Assembly: GCA_902605365.1 (NCBI GenBank)
Contig: CACLCM010000002.1
Location: forward strand, 1 to 64,000
Direction: 5' to 3'
Source: an uncultured Candidatus Poseidoniales archaeon
GTDB lineage: Archaea > Thermoplasmatota > Poseidoniia > Poseidoniales > Poseidoniaceae
Length of the DNA: 64,000 nt
Both the position numbers and the translations under genes were made by a program. Shown piece after piece: positions 17,996-27,618 of the stretch (its first letter is position 1; each line of letters starts with the position of its first letter). The notes under the pieces are model-generated. The model made no database searches. It was not told the DNA's origin and saw nothing but the letters and a program-made list of their open reading frames with translations.

Positions 17996-18619
17996 ATGGA
18001 TTTAGGTGAGAGGATTGGCAACAAAGATGACCAAGTCTTTAGATGGGTCAAACTAAAGTCTAAATTGTTCTCATCGATTGTTCAAGTAAGAGAATATATT
18101 TTAACAAAAAAATTTGGAAAAGATAGAGACTACACAAAACTATCATTCGATGATTTGTATAGTGTTAATGATGAAATTGAAGTTCGGTTACAAAAGACAT
18201 CTAATTTGCCGGAAGAATGGTTTATTTTTACCAAAGTTTGGGAGTTTGTCTATCCATTTAGCGAACAGATACACAAGATTGACGAACGGAGGGGCGCAAG
18301 AGTGTATGTCATTCAATTGAAAGACGGTTCAATATACGTAGGAGGATGTAGAAAGGCACTAGATTGGCGCTATGAACAACACGCTGCTGGAAAGGTAAAA
18401 GCGACAAGAAATAAACTCAAACACGATAACTCCGCATTAGGCCTTCGATGGGATTTGATGTATCCAATTTCTGATGATGAGGAAGAAATAGGTTTTCATT
18501 GGCCACGAGAGGGCCAATTCTTGATCGAGCCTTGGTTGGGTCAGGAACTAGAGAAATGTGGGTACAGAATTACCGGTAATCCCGATGGATTAGACCCGTG
18601 GAGTAAGAAACAGGACTGA
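17996..18619 (+). CDS. GIY-YIG-like nuclease domain protein
   Basis: The 207-residue protein has an unassigned N-terminal half and a C-terminal GIY-YIG-like core. The core begins R-V-Y-V-I-Q-L-K-D-G-S-I-Y-V-G-G, followed by W-R-Y-E-Q-H-A-A-G-K with the usual Arg and His, and a later Glu in W-P-R-E-G-Q-F-L-I-E. The first Tyr pair reads V-Y-V/I-Y-V rather than G-I-Y/Y-I-G, so activity is plausible but not certain. It shares the accessory stretch with the HNH gene and is divergent from the zinc-knuckle gene. Confidence 0.7.
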   Translation: MDLGERIGNKDDQVFRWVKLKSKLFSSIVQVREYILTKKFGKDRDYTKLSFDDLYSVNDEIEVRLQKTSNLPEEWFIFTKVWEFVYPFSEQIHKIDERRGARVYVIQLKDGSIYVGGCRKALDWRYEQHAAGKVKATRNKLKHDNSALGLRWDLMYPISDDEEEIGFHWPREGQFLIEPWLGQELEKCGYRITGNPDGLDPWSKKQD

Positions 18620-18722
18620 ATCAAAGGGATTATGCATAACACCCCTGTGTTCAAAATTTGTATCAGCTAAACTAGAACAGTCTGCACTTGAAATGGCTAA
18701 AGCCTCAAAGAAATCAATTTAG

Positions 18723-19364
18723 TTACGGGCCACCCCAGCCAGATAGCCCACACACACCGTAACATCCGCCAGACGAACTCGTAAACAAATAAACTGCAAA
18801 CATCACAAATAATGTAAAACATGCAAACGGAATTACTAATATCGATATAACAATAGTTTCTTCACGAGATTTAGATGTAGACATTATCAACCAACTTCCT
18901 GTCAATAAAAGTAAAAAAGAGAGCCATATTGTTGCATTTGTGATTGTTGGTGAAGAAAGAACAAGCCATGATAAAACAAGACATCCTAATCCCAATGACC
19001 AACCTACTAGAGCAGGGGTTCCATCACTTCGAGAGATGTTATTATTGTCACTTAGAGATGATGATGGTAATCTATTGACCTCTACGGCTTGGTTTTGATT
19101 ATCTCTTGCTGCAATCTTTGCAATCGCTTTTTCGCGAGCGAACTTTCCAGATAGGATCCTTGCCTCAATTTCATGTGTACGGCAAAAATCACTCCTGCCT
19201 CTTTTTCCTTTTTGACAATCACCAAATATGCAAATGTGTGATGCTTTTCGATGCGTCTGACCTATTTTTAAGGCCATCCTCTGATTATCTTCTGTACCAT
19301 TTTTTGGAATTTCAATATTGATTACTCCTGGTGTTTTGTCGGATGAAATATCTTCTACCGCCAT
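18723..19364 (-). CDS. Membrane protein with N-terminal CxxxxC/CxxH metal-binding motif
   Basis: The protein has 213 residues. The soluble N-terminus holds C-I-F-G-D-C ... F-C-R-T-H, a small zinc-binding pattern surrounded by basic residues. A Ser/Asn-rich linker is followed by three hydrophobic helices (about 120-137, 142-158, 170-192) and a Gly/Cys-rich tail. No family is recognised. It ends the accessory stretch before tpiA. Confidence 0.6.
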   Translation of the reverse strand: MAVEDISSDKTPGVINIEIPKNGTEDNQRMALKIGQTHRKASHICIFGDCQKGKRGRSDFCRTHEIEARILSGKFAREKAIAKIAARDNQNQAVEVNRLPSSSLSDNNNISRSDGTPALVGWSLGLGCLVLSWLVLSSPTITNATIWLSFLLLLTGSWLIMSTSKSREETIVISILVIPFACFTLFVMFAVYLFTSSSGGCYGVCGLSGWGGP

Positions 19365-19407
19365 GATAATCGATTTATTACTGAGAATATAAAATTTAAC
19401 CCGGAAT

Positions 19408-20067
19408 TCAAATTAGAGAAACTAAGTCTCTAAGTACGCCTGGTACATCATTTGCTTTGGTTACACCACTCGCAAGAAGAACCCCTTCTGCCCCTAAAGC
19501 GATTGCTGTAGCAACATCTTGACCATTTTTCACACCAGCACCACATAGTATTCGCACATTAGGATTAACTTCCTTAACCGCAGCTACTGTATCGCTGACG
19601 ATTGAAGGGTCAGCAGTTGTTACCGAAATATCGCCTCCGATTAATTCAGGAGGCTCTACAGCGATGAAAGTAGGTCCTAACTCTGCTAATGCACGAGCCT
19701 CTGTAACGTCAGCAGCACAAGCACAAACCGGAAAACCTTCAGGAAGCATTGCCATCAAGTCCCTAACATGTTCAATCGAAACCTTATGCTCAGCATGGTT
19801 GATTATTGTTCCCGCTGCACCTCTTTCGATTGCAGTTTGCGGCTCTAGCCATCCGGTATGGGAGCCTTGGCCAACTGGGTCTAAGTGCTGTGACCAAACT
19901 TCTAAGCCTGAAATTGCGCTCACACTTGATAGATCAAAGGCACTAGCAACAGCTACCATTCTCGCACTGGTTTCAACATCAGCCATCAATTGCCCTAACT
20001 TGTCAGCAGCACCTGCCATGGCGGAAGAATAAGTCTTGAAATTTACAACGATTAATGGGGCATCCAT
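19408..20067 (-). CDS. tpiA: Triosephosphate isomerase (archaeal type)
   Basis: The 219-residue enzyme interconverts dihydroxyacetone phosphate and glyceraldehyde-3-phosphate. Lys11 (V-N-F-K-T-Y), His91 (I-N-H-A-E-H-K) and Glu138 (A-V-E-P-P-E-L-I-G-G) form the catalytic set, and C-G-A-G-V near the C-terminus is the phosphate loop. The short length is typical of archaeal TIMs compared with about 250 residues in bacteria. Confidence 0.95.
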   Translation of the reverse strand: MDAPLIVVNFKTYSSAMAGAADKLGQLMADVETSARMVAVASAFDLSSVSAISGLEVWSQHLDPVGQGSHTGWLEPQTAIERGAAGTIINHAEHKVSIEHVRDLMAMLPEGFPVCACAADVTEARALAELGPTFIAVEPPELIGGDISVTTADPSIVSDTVAAVKEVNPNVRILCGAGVKNGQDVATAIALGAEGVLLASGVTKANDVPGVLRDLVSLI

Positions 20068-20106
20068 GCCATACCCTGAGTGCGTATCCTTTTTGGAGAC
20101 TGCGAT

Positions 20107-21078
20107 TCAAAAGGTGCCTTCGCTTTGAATATGACCGGGTGGTACTACTGAGCGATGGCCTACTACCACACCTGAGAGTTGGGCATCCATACCAATGACT
20201 GCATCTTCACCGATTAAGCAATTTTTAACAACCGCTCCCGATTCAATTCTCGCTCCTCGAAGTAGTGTTGAATCAGAAACTTCACCGGCTACTACACATC
20301 CTGTTTGAACCATTGAATTACGAGCAATGGTTCTCTTACCTTCATGCCAAGAACCTTGAGAAATTGAGCCAACATTGAATCTTTTTTCTTCTATACATCG
20401 AAGCACTCCGTCATGCCAACTGCTAGGAGTTCCCGCATCTATGAAATATCCTTCAAATGGGAATCCTGCTAAACTACCCTCTTCTGCTAATACGGGAAAT
20501 ACATCTCTCTCTAGACTATGTTTTCCTTGTGGCATGATGTCAAAAACATCATCTTCTAACAAGTATGAACCAGCATTTATCAATTTAGAAAACACTTCTT
20601 CTGGTTTTGGTTTCTCCTTGAATTGTGTGACCTTGTTTTCATCATCCAAGCCAACAATACCGAAACGAGTTGGGTCTTCTACTTCCCAGAGTGCAAGAGT
20701 TCCTTTTACGTTCATCTTGGAATGCTGTTCAAGCATTGGTCCGACATTAAGTGAGGAAACTACATCACCATTGAAGCAAGCGAATCTTCCAGATATTACG
20801 TCCCTGCAATTACCTAATGCACCTCCAGTGCCTAATGGCTGGTCTTCAGGAACTATTCTCACATCGAAGTCAACATCGGCTTTAGCAAAGTACTCTCGAA
20901 TAAGTTCTACCTTGTAACCTCCAGCAACTATTACCTCATCCACTAAATCTGAAGGAACTCCTTCAACGACTCTTTCCAAAAGAGTCGCATCAAGCATAGG
21001 AAGGAGAGGTTTTGGAACATCATTAGTCCACGGGCGCAATCGAGAACCGATTCCACCTGCGAGAACGACCACCTGCAT
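20107..21078 (-). CDS. Sugar-phosphate nucleotidyltransferase with left-handed beta-helix
   Basis: The 323-residue protein begins [14 protein letters not shown], the nucleotide-binding signature, followed by P-K-P-L-L-P and the acceptor motif F-A-C-F-N-G-D-V. The C-terminal quarter has hexapeptide-type repeats ([11 protein letters not shown]). Mannose-1-phosphate guanylyl- or glucose-1-phosphate thymidylyl/uridylyl-transferase activity is likely, supplying NDP-sugars for glycans. The exact substrate cannot be read from the sequence. It is divergent from sucC with about 100 nt between starts. Confidence 0.88.
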   Translation of the reverse strand: MQVVVLAGGIGSRLRPWTNDVPKPLLPMLDATLLERVVEGVPSDLVDEVIVAGGYKVELIREYFAKADVDFDVRIVPEDQPLGTGGALGNCRDVISGRFACFNGDVVSSLNVGPMLEQHSKMNVKGTLALWEVEDPTRFGIVGLDDENKVTQFKEKPKPEEVFSKLINAGSYLLEDDVFDIMPQGKHSLERDVFPVLAEEGSLAGFPFEGYFIDAGTPSSWHDGVLRCIEEKRFNVGSISQGSWHEGKRTIARNSMVQTGCVVAGEVSDSTLLRGARIESGAVVKNCLIGEDAVIGMDAQLSGVVVGHRSVVPPGHIQSEGTF

Positions 21079-21181
21079 GACTTGGGCGACTTACACTTGG
21101 CTATTGAACACATCGCGAACTCTACTAATTCAAAGCGCATCATTCAAGGACGGGCTTTTGGTCGAGGGGGCTGGGGAGAAC

Positions 21182-22390
21182 ATGAATATCCACGAATACC
21201 AAGGTAAAGCCTTGCTCAAAGCAGCAGGAGTCCCAGTCCTAGAAGGAGTCCATTGCACAAGTGTAGAACAAGCTCTAGCAGCATATGATTCACTTGGATC
21301 TAAAATTGTAGCAGTAAAGAGCCAAATCCACGCTGGTGGAAGAGGTAAAGGTACAATGTATGACCCTGAAACTCGAGAAGAAGTAATGCAAGGTGGAGTA
21401 AAAATTGCATTCTCTCGAGAAGATGTTGAAAATTATGCAAGCAATATCTTAGGTAATGTGTTAGTAACAATCCAAACTGGAGATGAAGGAAAGCTTGTCA
21501 ATAATCTGTACGTTGAAGCAGGATGTGCAATAGCGCATGAATATTATCTTGCATTACTAGTGGACAGAGAAGACAAATCGGTCTTAATCATGGCATCTAC
21601 AGAAGGTGGAATGGATATCGAAGATGTTGCACACAACACTCCTGAATTGATTCATAAAATCAGTGTTGACCCTAATGCTGGACTTCTAGGTTTCCAAAAG
21701 AGAGACCTTGGAATGGCCCTTGGGCTATCAGGTGCAGCATTGAAGTCATTCTTCAAAATGTTAGGAAGCATGTACGACTTATTTATTGCAAACGATTGTG
21801 CTATGGTTGAGATAAATCCACTCGTAAAGACTGAAGACGATGAAATAGTTGCTTTAGATTCTAAAATTAGTTTTGATGAAAATGCTGAATTCCGTCACAA
21901 GAACTGGGATGAATTGAGAGATTTGTCAGAAGAGGAAGATGTGGAAATTAGAGCAAAAGAAACTGGACTTTCATATGTTAAGTTAGATGGAAACATAGGA
22001 TGCCTGGTCAACGGAGCAGGCTTAGCAATGGCAACTATGGACGTCATCAAATTGTATGGTGGAGAGCCTGCAAACTTCCTTGATGTCGGTGGCGGTGCAG
22101 ATGAAGAACAGGTCAAGACTGCATTTTCGATAATCCTAGAAGACCCTAATGTCAAGGGAATTCTTGTCAATATCTTTGGAGGAATCATGCGCTGTGACAT
22201 CATTGCCAGAGGAGTAATTGGGGCAACTCAGTCACTTGGTCTTGATGTTCCACTCGTGGTCAGGCTCGCTGGAACAAATGTCGATGAAGGTAAGGCAATT
22301 CTTGCAGCATCCGATCTTAATATTCATCCTGCTGATGATTTAGCAGAAGGAGCACAAAAAATTGTATCTTTAATCGGAGGCGGTGAGTGA
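21182..22390 (+). CDS. sucC: Succinyl-CoA synthetase beta subunit
   Basis: The 402-residue subunit starts [12 protein letters not shown]. It shows the ATP-grasp domain ([13 protein letters not shown]) and the C-terminal [10 protein letters not shown] segment. With SucD it performs substrate-level phosphorylation in the TCA cycle. A GGGGAG motif precedes ATG 21182, and the in-frame extension upstream is not conserved-looking. The stop overlaps the sucD ribosome-binding region. Confidence 0.96.
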   Translation: MNIHEYQGKALLKAAGVPVLEGVHCTSVEQALAAYDSLGSKIVAVKSQIHAGGRGKGTMYDPETREEVMQGGVKIAFSREDVENYASNILGNVLVTIQTGDEGKLVNNLYVEAGCAIAHEYYLALLVDREDKSVLIMASTEGGMDIEDVAHNTPELIHKISVDPNAGLLGFQKRDLGMALGLSGAALKSFFKMLGSMYDLFIANDCAMVEINPLVKTEDDEIVALDSKISFDENAEFRHKNWDELRDLSEEEDVEIRAKETGLSYVKLDGNIGCLVNGAGLAMATMDVIKLYGGEPANFLDVGGGADEEQVKTAFSIILEDPNVKGILVNIFGGIMRCDIIARGVIGATQSLGLDVPLVVRLAGTNVDEGKAILAASDLNIHPADDLAEGAQKIVSLIGGGE

Positions 22391-22391
22391 A

Positions 22392-23303
22392 ATGGCTATT
22401 TGGATAGAAGAAGACGCTAAGGTTCTAGTTCAGGGAATTACAGGAAAGCAAGGTATGTTCCATGCTGGAAAAATGCAAGAATATGGAACTAAACTTGTAG
22501 GAGGAGTCACTCCTGGAAAAGGTGGACAAGAAGTTCTAGGTCTACCTGTATTCAACAGTATGATTGAAGCAATAACTGAAACAGATGCTGATGCTACTGT
22601 AATCTACGTACCACCACCATTCGCTGGTGAAGCTATTATTGAGGCAGCAAATGCATTTGAAATGGTCAAAGGAAAAGGAGTAATTGTATGTATTACTGAA
22701 GGAATCCCAACTCTAGACATGGTAAATGCTGCAGCATATGTAGCAAACCGTGCAAACGTTAGACTGATTGGCCCTAATTGCCCCGGAATAATCACTCCAG
22801 GAGTTACAGGAGGAGCAAAATTAGGTATCATGCCGGGACATATTCATGCAAAAGGAAGAATCGGAATTGTTTCTAAATCAGGAACACTGACTTACGAGGC
22901 TGTTGCTCAGACCATGAGTATCGATGAAGGCCAATCGACTTGCATTGGAATAGGTGGAGACCCAGTTAATGGAACTGGTTTCATAGAATGCCTTGCTGCT
23001 TTTGAAGCAGATCCACAGACAGAAGCAATTGTAATGATTGGAGAAATTGGTGGAAATGCTGAGCAAGAAGCGGCAGCATGGGCCAAAGAAAACTGTTCGA
23101 AGCCAATCGTAGGATTCGTTGCAGGAGCAACCGCACCACCTGGGAAGAGGATGGGGCATGCTGGAGCTATCATCTCTGGAGGAAAAGGTACTGCTGAAGA
23201 AAAGTTTGAGGCTTTTGAAGCAGCAGGTATTGCTTGTGCTAGAGATCCAAGTGAACTAGGACAAGTCCTTCTTGCAAGTTTGAAAGAAGCCGGTCTACGT
23301 TGA
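22392..23303 (+). CDS. sucD: Succinyl-CoA synthetase alpha subunit
   Basis: About 303 residues, starting [21 protein letters not shown]. It has the CoA-binding Rossmann domain and the phospho-histidine region [14 protein letters not shown]. The start could also be GTG 22383, which overlaps the sucC stop. GGAGG at 22376-22380 suits the ATG at 22392 better by spacing. The gene forms an operon with sucC. Confidence 0.96.
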   Translation: MAIWIEEDAKVLVQGITGKQGMFHAGKMQEYGTKLVGGVTPGKGGQEVLGLPVFNSMIEAITETDADATVIYVPPPFAGEAIIEAANAFEMVKGKGVIVCITEGIPTLDMVNAAAYVANRANVRLIGPNCPGIITPGVTGGAKLGIMPGHIHAKGRIGIVSKSGTLTYEAVAQTMSIDEGQSTCIGIGGDPVNGTGFIECLAAFEADPQTEAIVMIGEIGGNAEQEAAAWAKENCSKPIVGFVAGATAPPGKRMGHAGAIISGGKGTAEEKFEAFEAAGIACARDPSELGQVLLASLKEAGLR

Positions 23304-23373
23304 ACTATTATTGCAAAATAGAAATTTCTCTCATGAGAAATTATTCTAAATTGAAACCTGTGGTTTCAAAATA

Positions 23374-24855
23374 TCACTTTGGTGGACCCCGCTTAGGACC
23401 ACCAGGTGGGCCACCGCGCTTAGGAGGGCCACCACCAGGGGGACCGCTCTTCTTTGGAGGACCACCGCTTGGTTTACCAGAAGGAGGGCCACCACGCTTA
23501 GGAGGACCGCCACCACTTGGACCGCCTGAAGGAGGACCACCTCGCTTAGGAGGGCCACCACGCTTAGGAGGACCGCCACCACTTGGACCACCGCTAGGAG
23601 GTCCGCTCTTCTTTGGAGGGCCACCGCTTCGAGAAGGACCAGGAGGGCCCCCTCTTGATGGACCAGGAGGGCTATTTCGACTTGGAGGCCCACCTCTACT
23701 AGGAGGTCCTCCTGCCGGAGGTGATTCATCTTCATCTACGAATACCGCACCACAGTGTGGACATTCATTGTCAGACTCTTTGACCAATCCGTCACATACT
23801 TCGCAAGCGAACATTTCTTCGTCGCTTTCTTCAACAACTGTTTCGGTTAAATCACCAGTTACTTTGGCAACTGAACCATCTTTAGATCGGAATAATGCAA
23901 TAACAACTGAAACATCAAGTCCTTTCAATGCCACTTCGGTCGAAATTGCATGTTCAAAGGCTGATGAAAGGTCTTCAGGAGTGTCCAATACTCGGCCGTC
24001 ATCAACATAGGTTACGTTGACGTTTAGGATTCCATCATCGTGCTTAATCTGTGGAGTCTCAACTGCGACTCCACGCTTACGAGCAACCCTGCGAACTGCA
24101 ACTTCTGACATTCTCCTAAACAATGCTTCATTTCCTGAATCATCTCTACCTGAGCCAATAGCATTAGCCAAGAATTCCGCGGCACTAGAATCATCTCCTG
24201 AACTCTTTAGATGAGAAGGCAACTCTCCGCCAATTGAGGAGAGAACATTAGCTGCAGATTCTTGATTCATCTGTAACCATTGACTTCTCCTTTCATTCTT
24301 GACATTTCTTTCTGCTTCTGCAATTCGATTGACCATAGCATCTGTAGGAGATAGCGAAGGATTATTCGAAATCGCTAAACCACCAACCTGATTTGCAGGA
24401 TTGACTATTTGACTACCACCAGGTACTGCCCCACTGGATAATGAAGGACCTTTTGCCGCAGGCGGCATATCTCCTCTGGAACCTCCAATATTAGGGGGTA
24501 CTTGTCCAGGCATTGGAGTAACATTTGATGGAGGAAGACCTGGCATTGGGGCACCCGGCAATGTAGAGCCGGGTAGTGGGGCACCGGGCATGTTCTGTGA
24601 AATCTGTCCCATTATGTCTGGCAACATACCGGGAGGCATGCCTTGGCCGGGCATACCTTGGCCCATGTTTTGATTCATTACCGCCTCTCCGGAGACAACT
24701 CCGAAATTGCGTCCACCAGAGACATCTTGGCCACCTAGTCCAACAGCGCCAACGCCGGGCAGTCCCCCGGCACGGCTCATTTCCTGACGTGCTCCGCACT
24801 CGGGACAGAATATACTGTCTGTAGGTATCTCTTCAAAGCAAGAGCCGCACTGCAT
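23374..24855 (-). CDS. Zinc-ribbon protein with Pro/Gly-rich (GGPP) repeat tail
   Basis: From the Met of MQCGSC (GAGGGG 6 nt upstream) the product is about 493 residues. Zinc ribbon 1 is at the N-terminus (C-G-S-C ... C-P-E-C-G). A Met/Pro/Gly-rich disordered region follows, then a folded domain of about 130 residues containing N-V-T-Y-V-D-D-G-R-V-L-D-T and a second zinc ribbon (C-E-V-C ... C-P-H-C-G). The final 100 residues are repeats of G-G-P-P-K-R/K-S. No enzymatic motif is seen. The family is unknown; a scaffold or nucleic-acid-binding role is possible. Confidence 0.75.
   Translation of the reverse strand: MQCGSCFEEIPTDSIFCPECGARQEMSRAGGLPGVGAVGLGGQDVSGGRNFGVVSGEAVMNQNMGQGMPGQGMPPGMLPDIMGQISQNMPGAPLPGSTLPGAPMPGLPPSNVTPMPGQVPPNIGGSRGDMPPAAKGPSLSSGAVPGGSQIVNPANQVGGLAISNNPSLSPTDAMVNRIAEAERNVKNERRSQWLQMNQESAANVLSSIGGELPSHLKSSGDDSSAAEFLANAIGSGRDDSGNEALFRRMSEVAVRRVARKRGVAVETPQIKHDDGILNVNVTYVDDGRVLDTPEDLSSAFEHAISTEVALKGLDVSVVIALFRSKDGSVAKVTGDLTETVVEESDEEMFACEVCDGLVKESDNECPHCGAVFVDEDESPPAGGPPSRGGPPSRNSPPGPSRGGPPGPSRSGGPPKKSGPPSGGPSGGGPPKRGGPPKRGGPPSGGPSGGGPPKRGGPPSGKPSGGPPKKSGPPGGGPPKRGGPPGGPKRGPPK
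23383..23725. repeat. Coding minisatellite encoding GGPP-x-x-G repeats
   Basis: Units built from GGACCACC, CGCTTAGGAGG and TTCTTTGGAGG recur many times within the 3' end of the zinc-ribbon gene. Periods vary from about 18 to 60 nt, and some blocks are near-identical (for example around 23500 and 23570). It is translated, and it generates a long spurious Pro-rich frame on the opposite strand. Confidence 0.85.
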
Positions 24856-25069
24856 TCCCATCCCCTCGTAGAGGGGCTGGGTTCGTTCAAAATAAAGCCT
24901 TGCGTTCAAATTGACCCGATATGTGGCTGGTTTGAGATGAGCCCACGTCCCCAGAAATCCCAAATTACGGAATGGGGTATTGGGTTGACTCGAGAATATG
25001 TCGGTAGAGAATACCACCTTCCCACAGGGTCAAGAACAGAGAACTATTCCGCTGTATTGAGGGGATTAA

Positions 25070-26092
25070 ATGGCGGTGCTAATCAACGAAAAAATCGACA
25101 CACTGCTCGAAACTACTTCCCGTTCATTTTATCCAACTCTCAGATACCTTCCAAAGAAAGTACGTGGCCAGATCGGACTGCTATATCTTCTAGCAAGAGT
25201 CGCTGATACGATTGCTGATTCAAAACATGGAGAAACTGAATTCCTATTGGCACTTCTCCGGGAGTACAATGATGTTGCCCAAGGCAGAAGTTCTTCACTT
25301 CCTGATTTTACAGAACTGGCCGAAATCCAAAACAATGAACATGAGGCGGAATTACTGCGTAATGTCAGTGATGTAGTAGAGGGTTTGCAAGTCTATAGTA
25401 AGACTGACCAAGCGCTTATGCTAGAGTGCTTAGATATTATTGTAAGCGGTCAAGTTCTAGATTTAGAAAGATTTGGACCTGCTAATGAAGGAGGCAAAAT
25501 TTCAGCACTTCCAACTGGTGAAGAGATGGATGATTATGCATACAGAGTCGCAGGCTCTGTAGGAGTATTTTGGAGTAAAATGTCACTAGAACACCTAATG
25601 TCTCTACCACCTGACAAAGAAAAGGAGTTTTTCGAAAAGGGAATTAGATTTGGTAAGGCACTTCAGATGATAAATATCCTCAGAGACATACCTGAAGACT
25701 TACGTTTCGGCCGCTGCTATATTCCAGAGAAAGATCTCAAAAGATTTAACCTAAAACCAGACGACCTAATGGATGACAAAAATATTGATGCATTCAGACC
25801 GTTATATGATGAATATCTGGACTTGACAAATGAACATCTTGAGGCAGCTGTAGAATATATTGCAATGCTTCCAGATAAGCAATTTCGCCTCAAAGCATCA
25901 TGCATGCTTCCTGTACTAATTGGACAGAGAACTGTGACACTATTGCGCACTGGAAATATCCTAAATTCTGAAGAAAGAATAAAAGTCACCAGAGATGAAA
26001 TCAAATCTTACGCCCGTAAACTGCTTAGAGCACTGTTAATCCCAGGGGGAGTCGCTAGGCTCCTGAAGAAGAATAAAGACAATTCGAATTAA
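25070..26092 (+). CDS. Squalene/phytoene synthase family protein (squalene synthase-like)
   Basis: The 340-residue protein has two Asp-rich prenyl-diphosphate sites: A-R-V-A-D-T-I-A-D near residue 44 and N-I-L-R-D-I-P-E-D-L-R-F-G-R-C-Y-I-P near 205. The R-S-F and Y-R-V-A-G-S-V-G motifs are also present. It condenses two isoprenyl diphosphates head to head, and the sequence leans toward the squalene synthase/HpnC-like side. A second homologue begins about 190 nt downstream on the same strand, so the two may act together. Confidence 0.9.
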   Translation: MAVLINEKIDTLLETTSRSFYPTLRYLPKKVRGQIGLLYLLARVADTIADSKHGETEFLLALLREYNDVAQGRSSSLPDFTELAEIQNNEHEAELLRNVSDVVEGLQVYSKTDQALMLECLDIIVSGQVLDLERFGPANEGGKISALPTGEEMDDYAYRVAGSVGVFWSKMSLEHLMSLPPDKEKEFFEKGIRFGKALQMINILRDIPEDLRFGRCYIPEKDLKRFNLKPDDLMDDKNIDAFRPLYDEYLDLTNEHLEAAVEYIAMLPDKQFRLKASCMLPVLIGQRTVTLLRTGNILNSEERIKVTRDEIKSYARKLLRALLIPGGVARLLKKNKDNSN

Positions 26093-26235
26093 ACAAAATG
26101 GCGATTGATGAGCCGAGTTGGTAACTGTTTACATTTCTAAAAAATCCTAAATTTATCAGATTTAGAAAACAGGAAAATATGGGTTTTTGGTCAATTTCAA
26201 GTAAAAATAATCTCTAACTAGATTCTGATGTAACC

Positions 26236-26255
26236 GCCCGTAGGGCGTAACGGGC
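26236..26255 (+). promoter_or_regulatory. Hairpin in the leader of the second squalene/phytoene synthase gene
   Basis: GCCCGT and ACGGGC form a 6-bp stem around an 8-nt loop, ending 24 nt before the start codon. It is GC-rich within an AT-rich leader. It might be a terminator of the upstream gene or a leader structure; position alone does not decide. Confidence 0.3.
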
Positions 26256-26279
26256 AAATAACCCTCACACTGATAAGTG

Positions 26280-27602
26280 ATGAAGAAGGCAGAGTTACTG
26301 AGCGACATGCTGGAACGCCGTAAACCACTCGATTTGCTATTCCCTCTCAAGGGCGGCGCATCGAACGAGGTTGGAGGCAGAAAGGAAGGCATGACTGCTG
26401 CTCAAAGGCTTCGTGCTGCTGTGAATTTGACCGCTGATGCGGTTAAGGCTGTGAGCCTGACTGCAATGGAAGCACTCCGAGAAGGTGCAGCATTCATCGG
26501 AATTGTAGGAGAGCAAGATGAATTAATCGATCCATTCCATCACTTGGATGCTCCGATTTGGGCAAGAGACCCACCGGTTGAATTGCTTCGATTAGCATAC
26601 TCATACTGTGAAGAATTAACGATGAGAGAGGCTGGAAACTTCTACCACTCTTTCAAATATCTTCCAGAAGACCAGCGCTCTGCAATGTGCGCTGTTTACG
26701 CATTCTGCCGCAGAGCTGACGATATTGCAGACGGTGATTGGCAAGACCGATTCCCTGGCTCTCAAGGGGAGATGGACCCAGAGGCAGTGGCATACCGCTT
26801 AGAACTCGAGAGTCTTCAGAACAAGGACACAATTCTGCAAGAGGATTTGTATCTGGAAAAGATTACTCAACTATTTTTCTTCAGAAAGAAACTTTCCACA
26901 TGTTATTCCACAACCAGTAGCACAGACCCTGTGTTCCTTGCACTAAAGGACACAGTAACCCGTTACAACATACCTCGCAGTGTGTTTGATGATTTGATTA
27001 CTGGAATGGAAGATGACCTCTACAATAACCGATACCGCACATTCGATGAATTGTACATTTATTGCTACCGTGTTGCTTCAGTCGTTGGATTAATGTGTAT
27101 CGAAATTTATGGTTATGATGACCCAAGAGCAAAGAAATTTGCAGAGTCTTGGGGTATTTTCATGCAACTCACAAACGTCCTAAGAGATGTTGGAGAAGAC
27201 ATTCAAAGGAACAGAGTGTACCTGCCCCTCAATGAGTTAGAAGCTAATGGAATCAATGAACCTGAACTAAATGGGGATGTTGTTCTCAACACTACTTGGG
27301 AGCCTTATATTCACCACTACGCAAAGCGAGCAAGAACCTACTTGGAAGAAGCTAAGCAACTGCTACCTCTACTACCAAGACGTACTCGTTACTCACCAGC
27401 AGCAATGATCGCATTCTATGACAAAATCTTGAAACAAATAGAGCGCCAGCAAGGTGATGTTTTCACTAAGAGAGTGAAACTAAACAAGTTCCAAAAACTG
27501 ACTCTAGCAGCGGCTGTATATTTGCGACACCGATTTATTCCAGGGTGGCTTAACCCTGTGTGGACTGGATTCTCGAAATTAGGACTTCTTCCTGATGTTT
27601 GA
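26280..27602 (+). CDS. Squalene/phytoene synthase family protein with N-terminal extension
   Basis: About 440 residues. The first 115 residues form an extension absent from typical family members. The synthase core then shows F-C-R-R-A-D-D-I-A-D, Y-R-V-A-S-V-V-G-L and N-V-L-R-D-V-G-E-D-I-Q-R-N-R-V-Y-L-P. The second motif and Q-L-T-N-V-L resemble phytoene synthase or HpnD more than the upstream paralogue does. GTG 26277 and ATG 26280 are adjacent start codons. Possible products are squalene, phytoene or a C30/C40 polyene for membranes or retinal; which one cannot be determined. Confidence 0.9.
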   Translation: MKKAELLSDMLERRKPLDLLFPLKGGASNEVGGRKEGMTAAQRLRAAVNLTADAVKAVSLTAMEALREGAAFIGIVGEQDELIDPFHHLDAPIWARDPPVELLRLAYSYCEELTMREAGNFYHSFKYLPEDQRSAMCAVYAFCRRADDIADGDWQDRFPGSQGEMDPEAVAYRLELESLQNKDTILQEDLYLEKITQLFFFRKKLSTCYSTTSSTDPVFLALKDTVTRYNIPRSVFDDLITGMEDDLYNNRYRTFDELYIYCYRVASVVGLMCIEIYGYDDPRAKKFAESWGIFMQLTNVLRDVGEDIQRNRVYLPLNELEANGINEPELNGDVVLNTTWEPYIHHYAKRARTYLEEAKQLLPLLPRRTRYSPAAMIAFYDKILKQIERQQGDVFTKRVKLNKFQKLTLAAAVYLRHRFIPGWLNPVWTGFSKLGLLPDV

Positions 27603-27618
27603 ATAGGTGGTATACGGC

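Noticed and set aside
23383..23725. Possible CRISPR array
   Set aside because: Repeat spacing is irregular, spacers are not unique, and the repeats are translated as GGPP units.
23300..24010. 236-codon Gly/Pro-rich frame on the plus strand
   Set aside because: It is antisense to the GGPP repeats and the second zinc-ribbon part of the minus-strand gene, which has clear Cys motifs and a good start.
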